Shown here piece by piece: positions 44,288 to 57,717 of a stretch of 64,000 nt of DNA. Source of the stretch: Mimachlamys varia (lineage: Eukaryota; Mollusca; Bivalvia; Pectinida; Pectinidae); NCBI GenBank assembly GCA_947623455.1, contig OX392532.1, positions 6,332,001-6,396,000 of the forward strand, in the 5' to 3' direction. The notes beneath the pieces were generated by a model, which saw only the letters and a program-made list of their open reading frames with translations, did no database searches and had not been told where the DNA came from. Made by a program: the position numbers and the translations under genes. The stretch's first letter is position 1. Each line of letters begins with the position of its first letter.

Positions 44288-47200
44288 ATGAGGTCTCATA
44301 ATTCTGTCCGGACATTGGTTTCCGTACATTTGGTTTGCTGAAGTGGTACATGTATAAGCAGAATACTATACTTCCCGATCACACAAGGGTTGCCGGGATC
44401 ATGAGTGTTACTTGCTATATCTGCTAGAAAAGTTTCCCTTCCTTCTAAAGGTAGGATATGTGCATCAATGAAAATAAAACGGAACTATTGATTTTACGAT
44501 GTTTTGATACCACACTTACAAAACAGAAGGACCGCTTCATTCTATCATTTAGAGTAGTTGTCTTTTCAAGTAAGACGAACGGCGATGCAAAGATACGTTT
44601 GTAAATTACTTAAGCTGTAATATACAGATGAGAAAATCCAGAAACAAGTTTAGTTCTTGGTTTATCATATCAGCTTCACGATTTTCCATCACTAAACCTT
44701 TTTTTCTAAAAGAAAAGGCTGTGTCCCTCTTTGAATACCAAGAGAGGTTATTTTTGATTTGGATAATAATTTTGAAGAGAGGTAATTGGGAAAATTATTT
44801 CGAAACCCATAGAAACTAAAGGAGAACGTACAACTTTGATTCGGTATTCGGATATTTTGTGAAATAACAGTTCTCGGAAAATGAATGAAGTATTTGTATG
44901 GGTTTGCTTGATATCAAGCAAGCCCAGTTATTTAAGCAAGCAGGAGATGCATTATTGTTTCTAAAAATCGTCAAGATGCTGGATATTAGGTAAGATGTTG
45001 TTAGGTCTGTGGTCAAGAAGTGGTTTCAAGCTACTACATGTTGTCCCAATCCAGACGTTAGTCCATGTAGTATGTCATAGAATCTATCAGTATCCCGCCG
45101 TCAACATACCAGGTAGTATCAATACTATTAGTCCCTCCATGAAACATTCTCAAATCGTTATTTTATCAATAGATTGGAAGTCACTGCGTGTCCAAAAAGG
45201 ACTTTATTTGAGTTAGCGAAAGTTCGATTGTAGTTTGAAAACCTTGGATGCAATGGTTTCAGTATAAGTAAATAAATATGCAAGTATTTCGGTGGGCTAG
45301 TGGTGCGGAATAGCAACAACGGTGAAGGTATCCACAAATTGGCACCACTTAAAAAACGATATTGCCGAAATGAGATGACTTAAAATGACATATAAAAAGC
45401 AGTTTCTGTTGGTCAGTAGAATCAAGATGCATCGTTTGTGATACAGAAAGAAATAGTACACAGTGTGGTGGTTTCAAACATGGAGGAGACTCAATAGGTC
45501 CCCGGGGTTTCTATTTTGTTTAGAATATACAATGTGTATTTTGTATAGGATCCTATCGTGCATAGAGAAAGTATGTTGGTTATAAAACGATTTACAATAT
45601 GTTTTATATCATGATGACGATTGTTCGATTTGGTTAAAATAAGTTACACAAAATGTGTTGATCTTGTCTTGAAACATGTTAAAGATTAAACAGAAATTAA
45701 GTGTAAAATTAATTGGTATCAGTTCATGTTCTTAATATAATGTCTGTAAAATGTAAGTGGTTTAACCTTCAGAAGCGGTGCATATTTTTAAACGTGTATT
45801 GGCTGATAGTGGACATGTGTCTAGTAAACGTGGCCGCCTTTGTTGTTTCTCTACTGAATTGTCTGATTCATGGCCACGCGCCCGACTCCGCGTGCTGTTA
45901 GTTAATTCCTATATCACTACCTTTGTTGTTCCGGTCCATTTCACCATTCGATAAGTATACGTTCTATATGATGTATTCGTACCCGATCCACACGCTTCAT
46001 TAGCACATAACATTTAATATTTCCTTTGTTGGTATTTCATTAGACTTGTACAGTTGTGAAGAGAATGCAGTATTTAAATTGCTATTAGCTTATGCCTAGT
46101 ACTTCTGACACATATCAATCAAAACTGAAATGTCACACCTGTGTCAAACACAAAGGTAGACGTAGGTACTCTTTGTTACCGGGTGGCGCGCGCGCGTGGA
46201 AGGTAAACACTTACAGGTAAACATACGACCGCATATTACATATGAGGAAGTACGCTTAGTTCGTAACCTGAACGCAGCTTTATAATCTTACTGCTTATTA
46301 CTAATCAGCCGTATATCTATATCTCAAGTGCATGTCACGGTCGTAACTTGGACTTTATGTTTGAAAAATTATATCCCGAATTCGATTTGCATCATTTCTA
46401 TAAATAGAATTTCTAAAAGTCCCTTGGTCAGTCCATAAAGTTGTATACGAACGACAGATGGAAATTTTCATAATAATAACATTATGTAACTTAGGAGATT
46501 GAATTTTTAATCAGTTCAAGTCCAGTGTAATGCGACCAGATCGATATCATATGTAAATGTTCTTGTTTATTTGTCTTTTGTATTGACGTAAGCAGTTTAA
46601 TGTTATTTAGTTAACAACAAACAAGCCATATCCATGCATCCGAAACCATTTTAATCCACAATCTATATAAACATTTATAACTATCAGAGTGTGTTCTTTA
46701 GTGATCTAAACACACTTTCTTTTGTTCTTTCATTAATGGCTTTCATTTGCCCATAAAAGTTGCTTCTGACTTTAAGAGTGAAATAATTAGTTCCGTGTCA
46801 ACATTGTAGACCTAGATTAAGCAATGGTATCTAAAAGTCTTTACTAGTAACTTTTCCTTAAATAACCTCATAAACTGATAGCATTTGTTATTGCAACTTT
46901 ATCATAAACAATGCCCTGTTACGAGTACTTCAGGATTATTTCCACGTATGATGTCACTAAAAGAAGAAAAAGGATCAACTTTACTGTGCTTTATGTGATT
47001 CCTTACTATTTAAACACTTCCGATATAGCTTCCTATGCAAAACTTTATAACAGGTTGTTAAACTTTAAAGATAAAACGTCCGATTTTCTGTTAATTGTTG
47101 ATGTTGATTTAGCAATGCGCTGAACAGGCTACCACTGCCTTTTCATATTGCTCAATTATTTGCGTTTTATTATTTCCAATTCCAGTTATCGTTAGGTTTT

Positions 47201-47820
47201 AGTATTTTATCTAGTTTTAAAGCGATTACATTTTACTGGGATTTAATCACTTTGTAACAGGTATAAAGTGTGAATTATATAATATTAACGTTGTAGTTGA
47301 CAATCACTTTCTTCCCGTGTAAATTTAATGGGGTAAGACTGACACCATACCATGGCCTTCCTGTCCTAAATGATATCAAATGTTGTTATAACTCTATTTT
47401 TACCCTTTAAAATATGCAATTATTAGTTATTTGTTATACAAGACAATCCTCCTGATTTGAAAAGTATCGATGACATTAACCGCATTCTTATCGTGTATCA
47501 ACCCCTTTCGTTAAACCGTTCCTGTTTGGTTCTGTAATCCCTCAACATTTGTAGTTATACGTTTGTGTCAATAAAACATTTTACTAGTAAGACATGCATG
47601 TGAATAGTAAAGCATCATTTTTGTGTAGTTACAAAATTGTCAGGCATGTAGTTTTTAACCTTGTTCTAGTAGGCTAATGTTGCACTTCTTTTTGCCTTAA
47701 TTAAAAATCAGTAAAATAATGATAACAAACGAAGAGGGATATTATAAAGTTAAGATGCTCGGTATCACGATACACACCGACAATGGATCAGGTATGAAAC
47801 ACCCGACAGGGCTGAACATT
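44288..47820. other. Non-coding, no gene seen
   Basis: AT-rich, with a (CG)n-like GGCGCGCGCGCGTGG at 46184-46198. The frames at 44628, 44995, 45713 and 46911 show no recognisable domain or splice context. Confidence 0.45.
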
Positions 47821-48214
47821 TAAAGGCCAAATATACGTAACTTCAGTAAACTTTTCGGGATTCTGAAAAATAATGAAAAAAAATCCAGTTGATAACCATG
47901 CAAAAAAAAAACCTAAAACGAAGTAAACCTGAGCGGTTGAACAAACAAGAAACTCTTGACAAAAAAATCCAAAGAATTGAAAATAATTCAGGTTGGGACC
48001 ACTTCAATAACAAGCCGAAGGTAGAAGACAGTTCGAAATGGACGCGTGTTTACAATTACCGTGTTTCAACTGCTGCTGTACCGATAACCATGCAAAAATT
48101 CATCTTGAATATTGCTGATATCAGTTAATCTTCACTACATCTATCAATATAATAAGTTATTTGGCTTGATTTTCGCTTCAGGTTTTGTCGAAAGTTACGT
48201 ATATTGGGCTTTTA
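47821..48214. mobile_element. MITE family M2, copy 2 (inverted)
   Basis: Ends TAAAGGCCAAATATACGTAA and TTACGTATATTGGGCTTTTA. Reverse orientation relative to 43973-44287, from which it is 3.5 kb away; it keeps about 80 bp that the first copy lacks. The 79-codon frame inside (47889-48128) is not a gene. Confidence 0.7.
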
Positions 48215-49132
48215 GTACATATTTGTTCTGTTATACCATGAGCTGTAATAGATCCTATTTTTTTTGATATTTTTCTTTTTCAATATTAACTACATATTTT
48301 TTTTACACGAACAGCACCGTGAGAGTTACATATTTGATACATAACCAATTTAATTTATATTTCAAGTAGACATTGCCTTGATATGGAAGCATAGTTGGCT
48401 TTATTTTCTTGGAGAATTTTGAAAACATGTTTAATGAATCACATATATAAATATATCATGCCTACCAAATATCTAGGTATTCATCTGAAGCCACAGATCA
48501 CAGTAGAAAATCGTGTATATTTTTAACATCTCGCCTAAGACAGCGTTTACACGCCTAAGGCGTTAAGCTAACCAGTGTGGTGGCATGTGGACGTGAGTAC
48601 ACCTAGGTATACGTGTGGTAAATCCACCCGTGTCTATATATCCTCTCTTTTACTCCCGTCATTATTTTATTTGTCATACACGGATATTTTTAAAGCTTAT
48701 CCATTTAAAAATTAGCTTGTTATCTATTTTTAATGTCTTACGAAACACAATACTGATTTGTTAGTCACAATGTGTGTTATAAATAGCAGCAGTCGATTTA
48801 TTTATCGATGTGATTGACGCTTATCTTGTTAACTTGTTCCCTGTTCAATGTATTTAAACACACTGATATACAGCTTGGTGTATGTTTATGTATGTAAATC
48901 ACCTGACCCGAACTACCCGTTACCTGTTTAATATAGGTACGGTACGTATGAGAGCGTGCCAAAGTTTCCCTCCCCAGCTAAACAACAATCGTGGACCCCT
49001 TGTGACTCCGTCGGACCGTATGTCTCCATTATCACGTGTCATCGTTGTGTCCGCACGCGCATCGCCTCTAGACTGTTTATGTTTTGGACTTCTGGGAAGG
49101 CAGCTAGGTAACCATTACAAAGCGACCTACCC
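48215..49132. other. Non-coding, upstream of the BH3-only gene
   Basis: AT-rich to about 48930, then clearly more GC-rich. A CACGTG E-box lies at 49033-49038. No exon is called. Confidence 0.45.
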
Positions 49133-49170
49133 GTGACGTAGGCACCGTGTTTGAATATATATACCGGGAC
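49133..49170 (+). promoter_or_regulatory. Candidate promoter of the BH3-only gene
   Basis: A CRE/ATF-like TGACGT at 49134-49139 is followed by a TATA-like ATATATATACC (about 49155-49165), roughly 170 bp before the start codon. Sequence composition becomes GC-rich here. Prediction by motif only. Confidence 0.4.
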
Positions 49171-49337
49171 CACATGGCTTTGTTATCGTCTCGCCCATGC
49201 CTCGCTCTGCCGATTGTTTTGGGATTTTCCTGGGGAGATTTGAGTTTAAGTGTATTAGTTGTAAAGCCACCTATCACAACTCTGGTGACTTTTACCGATG
49301 AAGGAGGTGAGGGGGACAAGTGTGACCTCCTACATTG

Positions 49338-49443
49338 ATGATGGCGGCTAAAGAGGATATACGGGTGTGTGGGGAGAGGCTGAGGTACATTGGGGACAGT
49401 ATGCACACGGAGTATGGCCAGGCTAATGACCGCTGGACCAGAG
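49338..49443 (+). CDS. BH3-only exon 1
   Basis: 35 codons plus one base, GC-rich relative to neighbours; contains the entire BH3 motif. Donor AGAG|GTACGT. Confidence 0.65.
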
Positions 49444-50814
49444 GTACGTGTCGCATGGCAAGGGTCTCTCTTCTCATCCTCTCCCTTCTCATCAAAATCG
49501 CCACTCATGCGGAAAATGTCTAAATGAGGGCCAAAAGGTAATTAATATAGTAAACCAGCTATACAATGATTTATTATAAGGGCATTGACGTTGTGTTAAT
49601 ACGTCATCTACAAAACGATTCAAATTACAAATGAACTCGCACATATACACACGTCTAACTGAGGTTTCTATGATAATAAAACGAGACCTATCCAAGGAGG
49701 ACTGAAATGAAAACTTGATTATTAGTATACTTGATATTTAAAAATTTCTGAACTGGTTTTAATTAAATAATATTTATAAGACATTAATTCAAAACAAGTT
49801 ACACACTGCAGGAAAAAGAACATTTGCACACCATGGTAATTAACAAAATAACGTTAGAACTTAGTAATATTGGTATTGTATTACACCGGAACACATGATA
49901 CAATAAGCAGCTATTTATAGACGACAATCCACCCGCTAGCAATACTACGCAGTACGTGTGTAATACGTCTGTGTTGGTCGTTCTTGTTGATCAACATTGG
50001 AAAATCTTCACACGGCATATATGCATTACAGGTGTGTGTATCGATAAGAAATACAGTCAACTACTGCACAACAAAATTTTAAATCTCAAACGTTACAAGT
50101 ACTTCGCTAAATTGGCCCACAGCTAAAGTTTGAAGTGATAGAAATGTAACATAACACCCATACGTCTTTAGATCCAGTTCGACAAGTGGTTATATCGTAG
50201 TATATTATACACTTGTTATTGTATTATATACTTTCTATATTGATAACAATAATCTGTTAGAATCTGGCTTGTCGTCTCGTAGCAATTACACACCTGTTAT
50301 AGCATTGTATACTTTCTATATTGATAACAATAATCTGATAGAATCTGGCTCGTTCACCCGCTGTTGGTACACTTGCTATTCTCACCAACAAAAGATAACT
50401 TTACAGAACGAACAAAACCAGAAAAAAAGTATTAATTGAACATGCATGCGTCTGACGAAAAAGTTGATAAATTAAATATAGCGCATTAGACGTTTAAGTT
50501 CAGGATTTTGCAGTATGATAAGTGTGTATTAGTGATATTACAAAGGGGTACGTGTGGACAGGGATACATCTCCAAATGATTCACAGAATATGTCAATTCA
50601 CTGTCTAATTTACTCTCTTCCAGGGCTTTGTTGCTTTATGTATTTTTAATTTGACTTGACGGATTCCGTTATATTTATATAATGATTATAATGGGTTTTT
50701 GTCTTTACAGAATTGTCGGTCTACCTCCTCAAGATCTGTGGAGCCATTCGCGTGTATGTGTACCTGTTTAACAGGTTTCTAGCACTGGCCCTGGCCACCA
50801 GTCTTACCAGATGA
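49338..50814 (+). CDS. Predicted BH3-only protein (Bim-like), 2 exons
   Basis: Exons 49338-49443 and 50711-50814 join in phase 1 into 69 codons plus TGA. An in-frame stop at 49323 precedes the tandem start codons (49338, 49341). Residues 11-26 read CGERLRYIGDSMHTEY, which fits the BH3 helix: L15, I18, G19, D20, M22, with C11 or V10 as the first hydrophobic position. It is close to Bim's ELRRIGDEF core. The C-terminal half (about 37-66) is a hydrophobic/basic stretch, LLKICGAIRVYVYLFNRFLA, like the membrane tails of Bim or Hrk. No BH1 or BH2 region exists. BH3-only proteins bind pro-survival Bcl-2 proteins or activate Bax/Bak at mitochondria. The role here is inferred from motif and layout. 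Confidence 0.65.
49444..50710. other. Intron of the BH3-only gene
   Basis: AT-rich. Two tandem copies of about 78 bp (around 50214-50360) share ACTTTCTATATTGATAACAA and AGAATCTGGCT. The acceptor is GTCTTTACAG. Confidence 0.6.
50711..50814 (+). CDS. BH3-only exon 2
   Basis: Completes Glu36, then 33 codons and TGA (50812). Hydrophobic tail with basic residues (K43, R49, R57, R69), suited to membrane anchoring. Acceptor CTTTACAG. Confidence 0.65.
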
Positions 50815-53200
50815 GGCACCTCCTCCAGGTGAGGTACCTCCCCACAACAGCCGTCCAGGACGTGTCGCTGGTGACCCCTTATGACGTGTGCTTACGTTAC
50901 GTTGTGCACATTATTTGACAAGACTTTCATCAATGGATTGGCTATTATTTTAACTGTCTGTCTGGTCAATACTAAATACAGGTAACATTACAGAGGGATT
51001 GCATGGAGCAGTTCAATAATTGGAACTAGGTTACAGAACGGACGTATCAACATCACAATGTGTCAGAGGAGAACTGTAAAGGTGACTACTAACTGAGCCG
51101 GAGAGTCGAAGTTTGTACGAATTGACAATGTACAAAACGGTTGTTGTTGAATGGTGTATTGATGTGAATTTGACAAAATGGAGTAACTTGTGACAAACAT
51201 TGACTGTGACAAGGCCACAAGGTGAAGTCTTTATTGAACAAATATTTATGTAACAGTGGCACGGCAACAAGATGCAGTCACTACTTTACAAATATTGCTA
51301 TGACAGTGACACGGACACAATATAGCTAGTCACATCACAAACATTTATGTGATAGTGACAAAGTGTAAACATCTGTGTATAAATGTATATGTGACCGTGC
51401 GAAATGAAATCAGGATGAGCTTACTGCAGTAATATAGTACGAGTGGCAGTAGGTAGGTAGTGTGTGTTTGATAGTGACAAAATGAAGCACGGCTATTTAT
51501 TTATGTCTGTACCTTTGTATCATGATATATATATGTTTAACATCATACCTGAAAAGGTGACATGAAGGAACAAATATAACCTTTGTCTCTGAGAAGCCGC
51601 TCTAGTTGATGTCATTTATCAGCAGCGTCATGAAATAGATTCTGTTCCAAGGACGTGTTACGAACACATGGAAGAATTAGGTACACACGTGCTAGTGACA
51701 CGGTGTATGTATGCACTAGTGACATGGTGTAGGTATGAACTGGTAGACTGTAAACACCGTTATGGAATGTTTTCTGTACTTCTGTATCAGTGACACTTTG
51801 GAGGCATTATAAACAAATACATTCAGGAAAGAACTAATATTAGTCGGACTGTATTCAATGTGTCAAACCAAAGTATGTATACCCCCTGATATGTGCCTGG
51901 GGTATTCAGAATGTGTTCAGAGATGTGTTCGTAAAATAAGGCTGGGTTTTCAGCATTGAGATATTGTATTGGATTGTTAATTAAGATACACTTGTAGTTA
52001 TTTTTGTTTTTATTTTTGTTCATTTTTTTTTTACATTTTGTTTTTAATGAATTTTGTTTTTGTTTTAAGAAATATATATTTCAAGTGTTGATATTTGTCA
52101 TAATCATCATAATTATGTGTACCCCCCTAAATCCGATCCACTTTGATAGGGTAAATCATCGGGCAATACCATCAACTCCAGGGTAAAGCATCCCGGACAC
52201 TACAATTGTCGACCTTTTCATCCAACAGTCGAAATGTAAACCATCCAACGATACTTCATATTCACTAATGCGTAATCTAAGTCATATATTTTGCTTCATG
52301 ACATATTTTCAGACAAACAGAAAAATTGAATTTTACTAATTCAACATGATTTCCTTTCAACTATCCACATTAACAGAAAGCGTATTGGTGCCAATGAAAT
52401 AATGACAGTGTTTTTGTGTTGGGTGCTGCATACACAGGATACATACAGACCTCGAAATATCGACAGCGGTAATATAACAATAATGTTATAATCAAACTGT
52501 TGTTATGAAGGCAGGCGTGTATGTCCTCTGTACCAACAGCGGTATTATAACAGTACGATACTAATGCTATAATCAAACTGTTGTTATGAAGGCGTGTATG
52601 TCCTCTGTACCGACAGCGGTATTATAACAGTTGTAATCAGACTGTTGTAATGAAGGCGTGTATGTCCCCTGTACCGACAGCGGTATTATAACAGTACAAT
52701 AATAATGTTATAATCAGACTGTTGTTATGAAGGCAGGCGTGTATGTCCTCTGTACCAACAGCGGTATTATAACAGTTGTAATCAGACTGTTGTAATGAAG
52801 GCGTGTATGTCCCCTGTACCGACAGCGGTATAATAACAGTTATAATCAGACTCACTGTTGAGATGAAGGTATGCCTGTCTCCTATATGTATGCGACACCC
52901 AAGTTTCTGAATCTCAGCATGGATTTTAGGTTAGAGATTAACGATGGAAGACTGTGAGATGATGCGTGGACAGTGATACTGGATTAGTCACGACGTAAGG
53001 TTATGAGCGGTGGGTGATTTGTGGAAGCAACTAGCTGTGATATGTAGTTTGTGATAGATGTATGTCGGTATACATGAACGGTTGTGTTTTATACAAATAA
53101 TGGCCATCGGATAATAAAATGAATTAAAAGAGTTTGTGATTTGTTTCTTTTCTCTTCTTCAGAAATGACTTATCTGCTGTGTAATAAAGATTATGTAGGT
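50815..53200 (+). other. Probable long 3' UTR of the BH3-only gene
   Basis: No exon is seen after the stop. AU-rich element-like ATTTATTTA lies near 51492, and poly(A) signals AATAAA at 53113-53118 and 53183-53188. A degenerate repeat (ATTTATGTAACAGTGGCACG-like) occurs at 51220-51370. That the transcript runs this far is inferred. Confidence 0.4.
52440..52865. repeat. Minisatellite, about 5 copies, 63-81 bp period
   Basis: Units share ATGAAGGCGTGTATGTCC, CTGTACCGACAGCGGTAT and TATAATCAGACTGTTGT. The TATGTCC marker falls at 52521, 52597, 52661, 52742 and 52805. Length changes come from presence or absence of an ACAATAATAATGTTA-like block. Confidence 0.9.
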
Positions 53201-56200
53201 ACAGAGAGAGGTCTGTCACCAGACACATGTTGTAAAGTATGAGTCTCCTCTTCTGTGCGAATTGTGGTGCTCAATACGTAATATCTACCCAACACCAATA
53301 ACTATATGGTGACAACATTAAATTGAAAGAAACATTTCTTTAAGAAATTGGCAGTGTTGTTTTGGAGACGAACCATGCAACATATTTAGCTGATTATGTA
53401 TGTATTTTATTTCTTTGCTTCCAAATGGAAGGTTTATAACACAAAAATTAACCTTATTCATCGATTGAGAAATATAAAAATGGTTTATAAAACAAGCATT
53501 TATTAAGTTAAACATGGGAACAGCCAACCATAACTGTGATGCACTTCTGGTTGTTTACACACAAATATAGGTCAGGTTTGATACATATTTGCATATTTCG
53601 TACATACCTTGACTTGTTACATTGTCTGGACTAGTTTCATCATTCAGATAACATTTTATGATTATACTAACCTTGTTCCTATTGCTGCACGCTGTAATGT
53701 ATCTTACCTGTATCGTACCTGTACCTTATAAGGTACTGTTTCCATGTGCAAAATTATCTTCACAATTTAGTCAATTTTTAGGGGTTTTTAGATAAAAATT
53801 CTACATTATATAATACCATTATGGCTTATATAGATACATACGTAAAGAAGGTATGCACATGTATAAGGATTTTATATAACGCCAATACACAAAGATTATC
53901 GGGAAAAAAGCGACATGCATCAGAACCACAACACAAGAGGAAAGCCAAAGATAACAATATAACGGTTATGCAAGTGATTCCGGACCTGTTAACACATGAT
54001 TAAATCGATAGTCAAACCAGTGTTCACCTCTGTTTTATAACAATGTCAGCTTCCATTAAGACAAATATGCCTTAGCAGTTTGCTGGATTGATCATATTGA
54101 TCTACTTTATACATGAACAATAACCATTTATTTTCTAATCTTCCCAACCACGACTGATCGTTTGTCACCAGCAGTCAACAGCGCGCCAGGCTGTTCCTTA
54201 ATGACAATCGTAACTGATACGGCGAATTAATTGAACGTGAAAACTTATAACGTCAGGTGTTGGGTTTTTTAGATTTTTTATGCATGTGAAACATATGACT
54301 TAAGATAGTAAGGAGTAGCATGTTAGAAAGTTAGAGTGGATCAGATCAACGATCGAAGTGTCTCGCCATACACAGCTCGTGTTCTGGTGTAGAGTCAGAT
54401 AACACCAGGTGAAATCAGACAGGCCTATACAGACATTATTGTTACAAACACAACGACAGGGCTATCAATGGACGGTATGTAAATAAACCAACAGGGCTTA
54501 CGTCATCCAGTGGGAATTAATATTTCAAATTTATATAGGCCAATGTTTGTTCATTTAATATTTATGTAACACATCATATTACTTTACGGGGTTCCAAGTA
54601 GGTTAGATTTACCCATTAAAACGCTCTTGTTAAAAATATTTAATTGTCGCTAGGCCTATATGCTGTTCATGTCTTTATTTAAGAATGAGATTGAATAATA
54701 TTACATCCAGAAATCTTATTAGTCATTTAATGGTGTTGAATTCTCATTATTAAAAAACAGTCTTTAAAAAACCTTTATATATTTAGAGACATAATCTACA
54801 CGGGAAATGTGATTTGTGACAATTCATTACATTTTGTGTGGCAAATATTTATGAAATGATAAGTTTTCGTCATTTTGGTTATTACGAAATTAACATGACG
54901 TCTTTTGTGTTGCATCAGACTATCGATGTTCCTCTATTATAAAATGCCGAATCTAACTTACAAATCTATTATCATTAGTACGTTTGGGTGTCCATATATA
55001 GCATGGTATCTATATAAATAGTTTATGACCATTCTTTTATATCAATAAAGCATTTATATCTTTCACCGTAATATCGTTACCCGTTTGTCCACTCTCAATA
55101 AATGTTTGACGCAGGTGGTACCTAACAAAAGACTGTTCTGAATACTGACGTAAAGCTAGGTTTTCATATTGATTGACAACAATATGACAATGATTTAAAA
55201 ATATTTTTTTCAACTGATTCAATTTGGCCTGCATCCATATTACATATGGAAATATGTATGTATTTGGCAATGTATCTATATATAGTACAGTTGGTGATAT
55301 TTTTAGACATAAAGCATTTGTATAGATGTCAACAGATTGTCCATTTGTGTGACACAGATAGTAATTCCTTGACAATTTAATTTTATATATTCAGTTCGCT
55401 GACATTAAGTAAGATTTCCATCCAGAAAATATACCGACAACAGTATGATTTAAAAATAAATTCAAATCTGATTCAGTTTTGTCTTAATCGATACCACCAT
55501 CAAATAAATTTATATATTTGGCGATGTATGTTTATATAGTATATCGCAATAGTCGATAATGTATTGTCCGCCATGTTGACGCAGGTACAATATGAACTAT
55601 CTCCTCATAAAAAATATTTAATATCTCCTCAGATGTAAACATGAGTTTTGAAGTAAACTTAAGTTTTGACCAGGAAATAAATTACTGGCAGTTATTCAAA
55701 AGTAAGCATATAATTGATGTATTTTGACATTTCCTTATTTCTTGGTCTGGCTATAAATTATTTCAAAAATCGTATTTAGAAAAAGTTGAAGAGACATTAA
55801 GTTGAGACCTGTTTTCAACATTTAAAACGACTTTTTGAGTCTTTGACATGATGAAGGTGAGTGTCAAGAAATCTTACTTGAGCACAGAGTTCATGTTTGA
55901 GCATTAGAACAGTTTTATAAATACGGACACTGGAATTAGAGATCATTTGGTTTTGAGTCACTTCGTGAAGTGTCATCATTAAAGGCATATATTTGTTTTG
56001 TTATGTCAAGGAAGTAAGTCTTTTTATAAGATGTTTACCTGTGAAATGTCGAAAAGAGTGCATTCTAATAAAATCGATATCACAGGTGAAAAATATTACT
56101 GTTCTGATTTGACCAATCAAAGCAATGTTTACAAACGACAAAGAGGGAAATCGAAAGCTGATCATCTGGTCAAAGTCTGGTTAGCTTAACGGGCCTCATT

Positions 56201-56736
56201 TTATTTCCCGGTGCAGTGAGTTTGTGGGTTTTATTTAAAAAAATGACATTATTTTGGGACTGACCTTAATTTATATGTTAGATATTGTTGATAAGACAGA
56301 CAACACTTACCCTAGCGTAATACCTGTTTCATTTTTTTTCAATATTCTTTCACTTATTCAAGGATCGCGTAATAAGATTTTTTTGTTCAAATTTTGTTAT
56401 AGTTTCATATATTTTAACTCGAATAACGGTTTGGTCGACCGTTCGATATCGCTGTACTCTTTCCTCTAAATGCTTAACATTCAAAGCAAAACACCGATTC
56501 CAAAATCCGCTATCAAACGAGTTTAGGTACGGCCTTAGATATCATGACATACATTACACTCTTGTTTGTGCATATACGTAAGCTAGATGTGGTACGTTAG
56601 TTTACAAAAGTTTTATCCAAGAATAATGCAGTAAAATATATCAATAGTATACAAAAGGATTAAAGCTTATACAAACAATCTCCTACACATTAAGGATGAG
56701 ATGAATTGTTGAAGGACAGTCACACGCCATGGTACT
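53201..56736. other. Non-coding, no gene seen
   Basis: AT-rich. A diverged duplication relates 55140-55310 to 55430-55560 (shared ATTTGGCAATGTAT/ATTTGGCGATGTAT). The 112-codon minus frame at 55375-55037 lies in this duplication and is not recognised. Confidence 0.4.
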
Positions 56737-57104
56737 GAACAGGGGTGAGGTGTCTTTTTGAAAGCTCTGTGCTACTGCACAAAGTGGTTGAGGTTATTGA
56801 TGAAAGACACAATTACACTCTTTGTTACTTCACAAAGAGGAAGATGAGTCTTGTTGAAAGACACAATTACACTCTTTGTTACTCCACAAAGAGGAAGATG
56901 TGTCTTGTTGAAGAACACAACTACACTCTCTGCTACTGCTCAAAGAGGAAGATGTGTCTTGTTGAAGAACACAACTACACTATCTGCTACTGCTCAAAGA
57001 GGGTGATGTGTCTTGTTGAAGACAATTACCCCCTCTGCGACTGCTCAAAGAGGATGAGGGGTCTAGCTGAAGGACTCAATCACGCTCCATGTCGTAAAAG
57101 CTAA
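56737..57104 (+). repeat. 54-bp minisatellite with 18-residue periodicity, about 6 copies
   Basis: Units contain CACAATTACACTCTTTGTTA and AAAGAGGAAGATGTGTCTTG. Because 54 is divisible by 3, a frame (56745-57104) repeats HNYTLCY..KRKM.LVE. It begins at GTG, lacks an ATG and splice context, so it is treated as a repeat and not a gene. Confidence 0.85.
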
Positions 57105-57717
57105 CGACCTAGGGTTAATATGAATATCCATTTACAATGTGATACTATTAAAGACTAGTGTTCCCTTTCATTACATTCTTGTATTCAATTGTGATCCTTT
57201 TGTATGTACATGGTACATAATCTATGCAGTTTGTTAGTATGGCTTGTGATAATACACACTAAGTTTATAAGTATAGCCTAAGGTGTTAGGCCAATGTCTG
57301 TAATGATAAGTGGTCAACCGCTAACCACTGACATGTCCAACCGCCACCTCGACAAGTATTATCAACTTATGGATAGAGAAATATGTGAAACACTAAAACG
57401 ACGATGAAATGGGAATCATTAATGTTATGATTTATGTAAAGGTGTGTTAAACAGTTATGTTTAAATCTAATCACTAAAGGTCAAACATAACAGTTTAAGG
57501 TGAAAGTGTTAATCACTTATTGTAAAAATGGGAGGGACAATTTTAAGTCAAAGTGTGAATATCTATGTGTATGTCCGATACTCAAACACCACAATTTGAA
57601 GCCAAAGTGTGAAACAAGGATTCTAGTACATTATAGCTTAAGGTCACCATGTGAATCACTTATGTAGAATTAGGACAAATAATTTGAGGTCAAAGTGTGA
57701 ATCAATTACGTTTCTAA
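57105..57717. other. Non-coding, no gene seen
   Basis: A weak, irregular GTCAAAGTGTGAAT-type repetition occurs at 57485-57705. Nothing else. Confidence 0.45.

Noticed and set aside
49104..49508. 134-codon minus-strand frame over the BH3-only promoter and exon 1
   Set aside because: Antisense to a phase-matched coding exon, low-complexity in parts and without known motifs.
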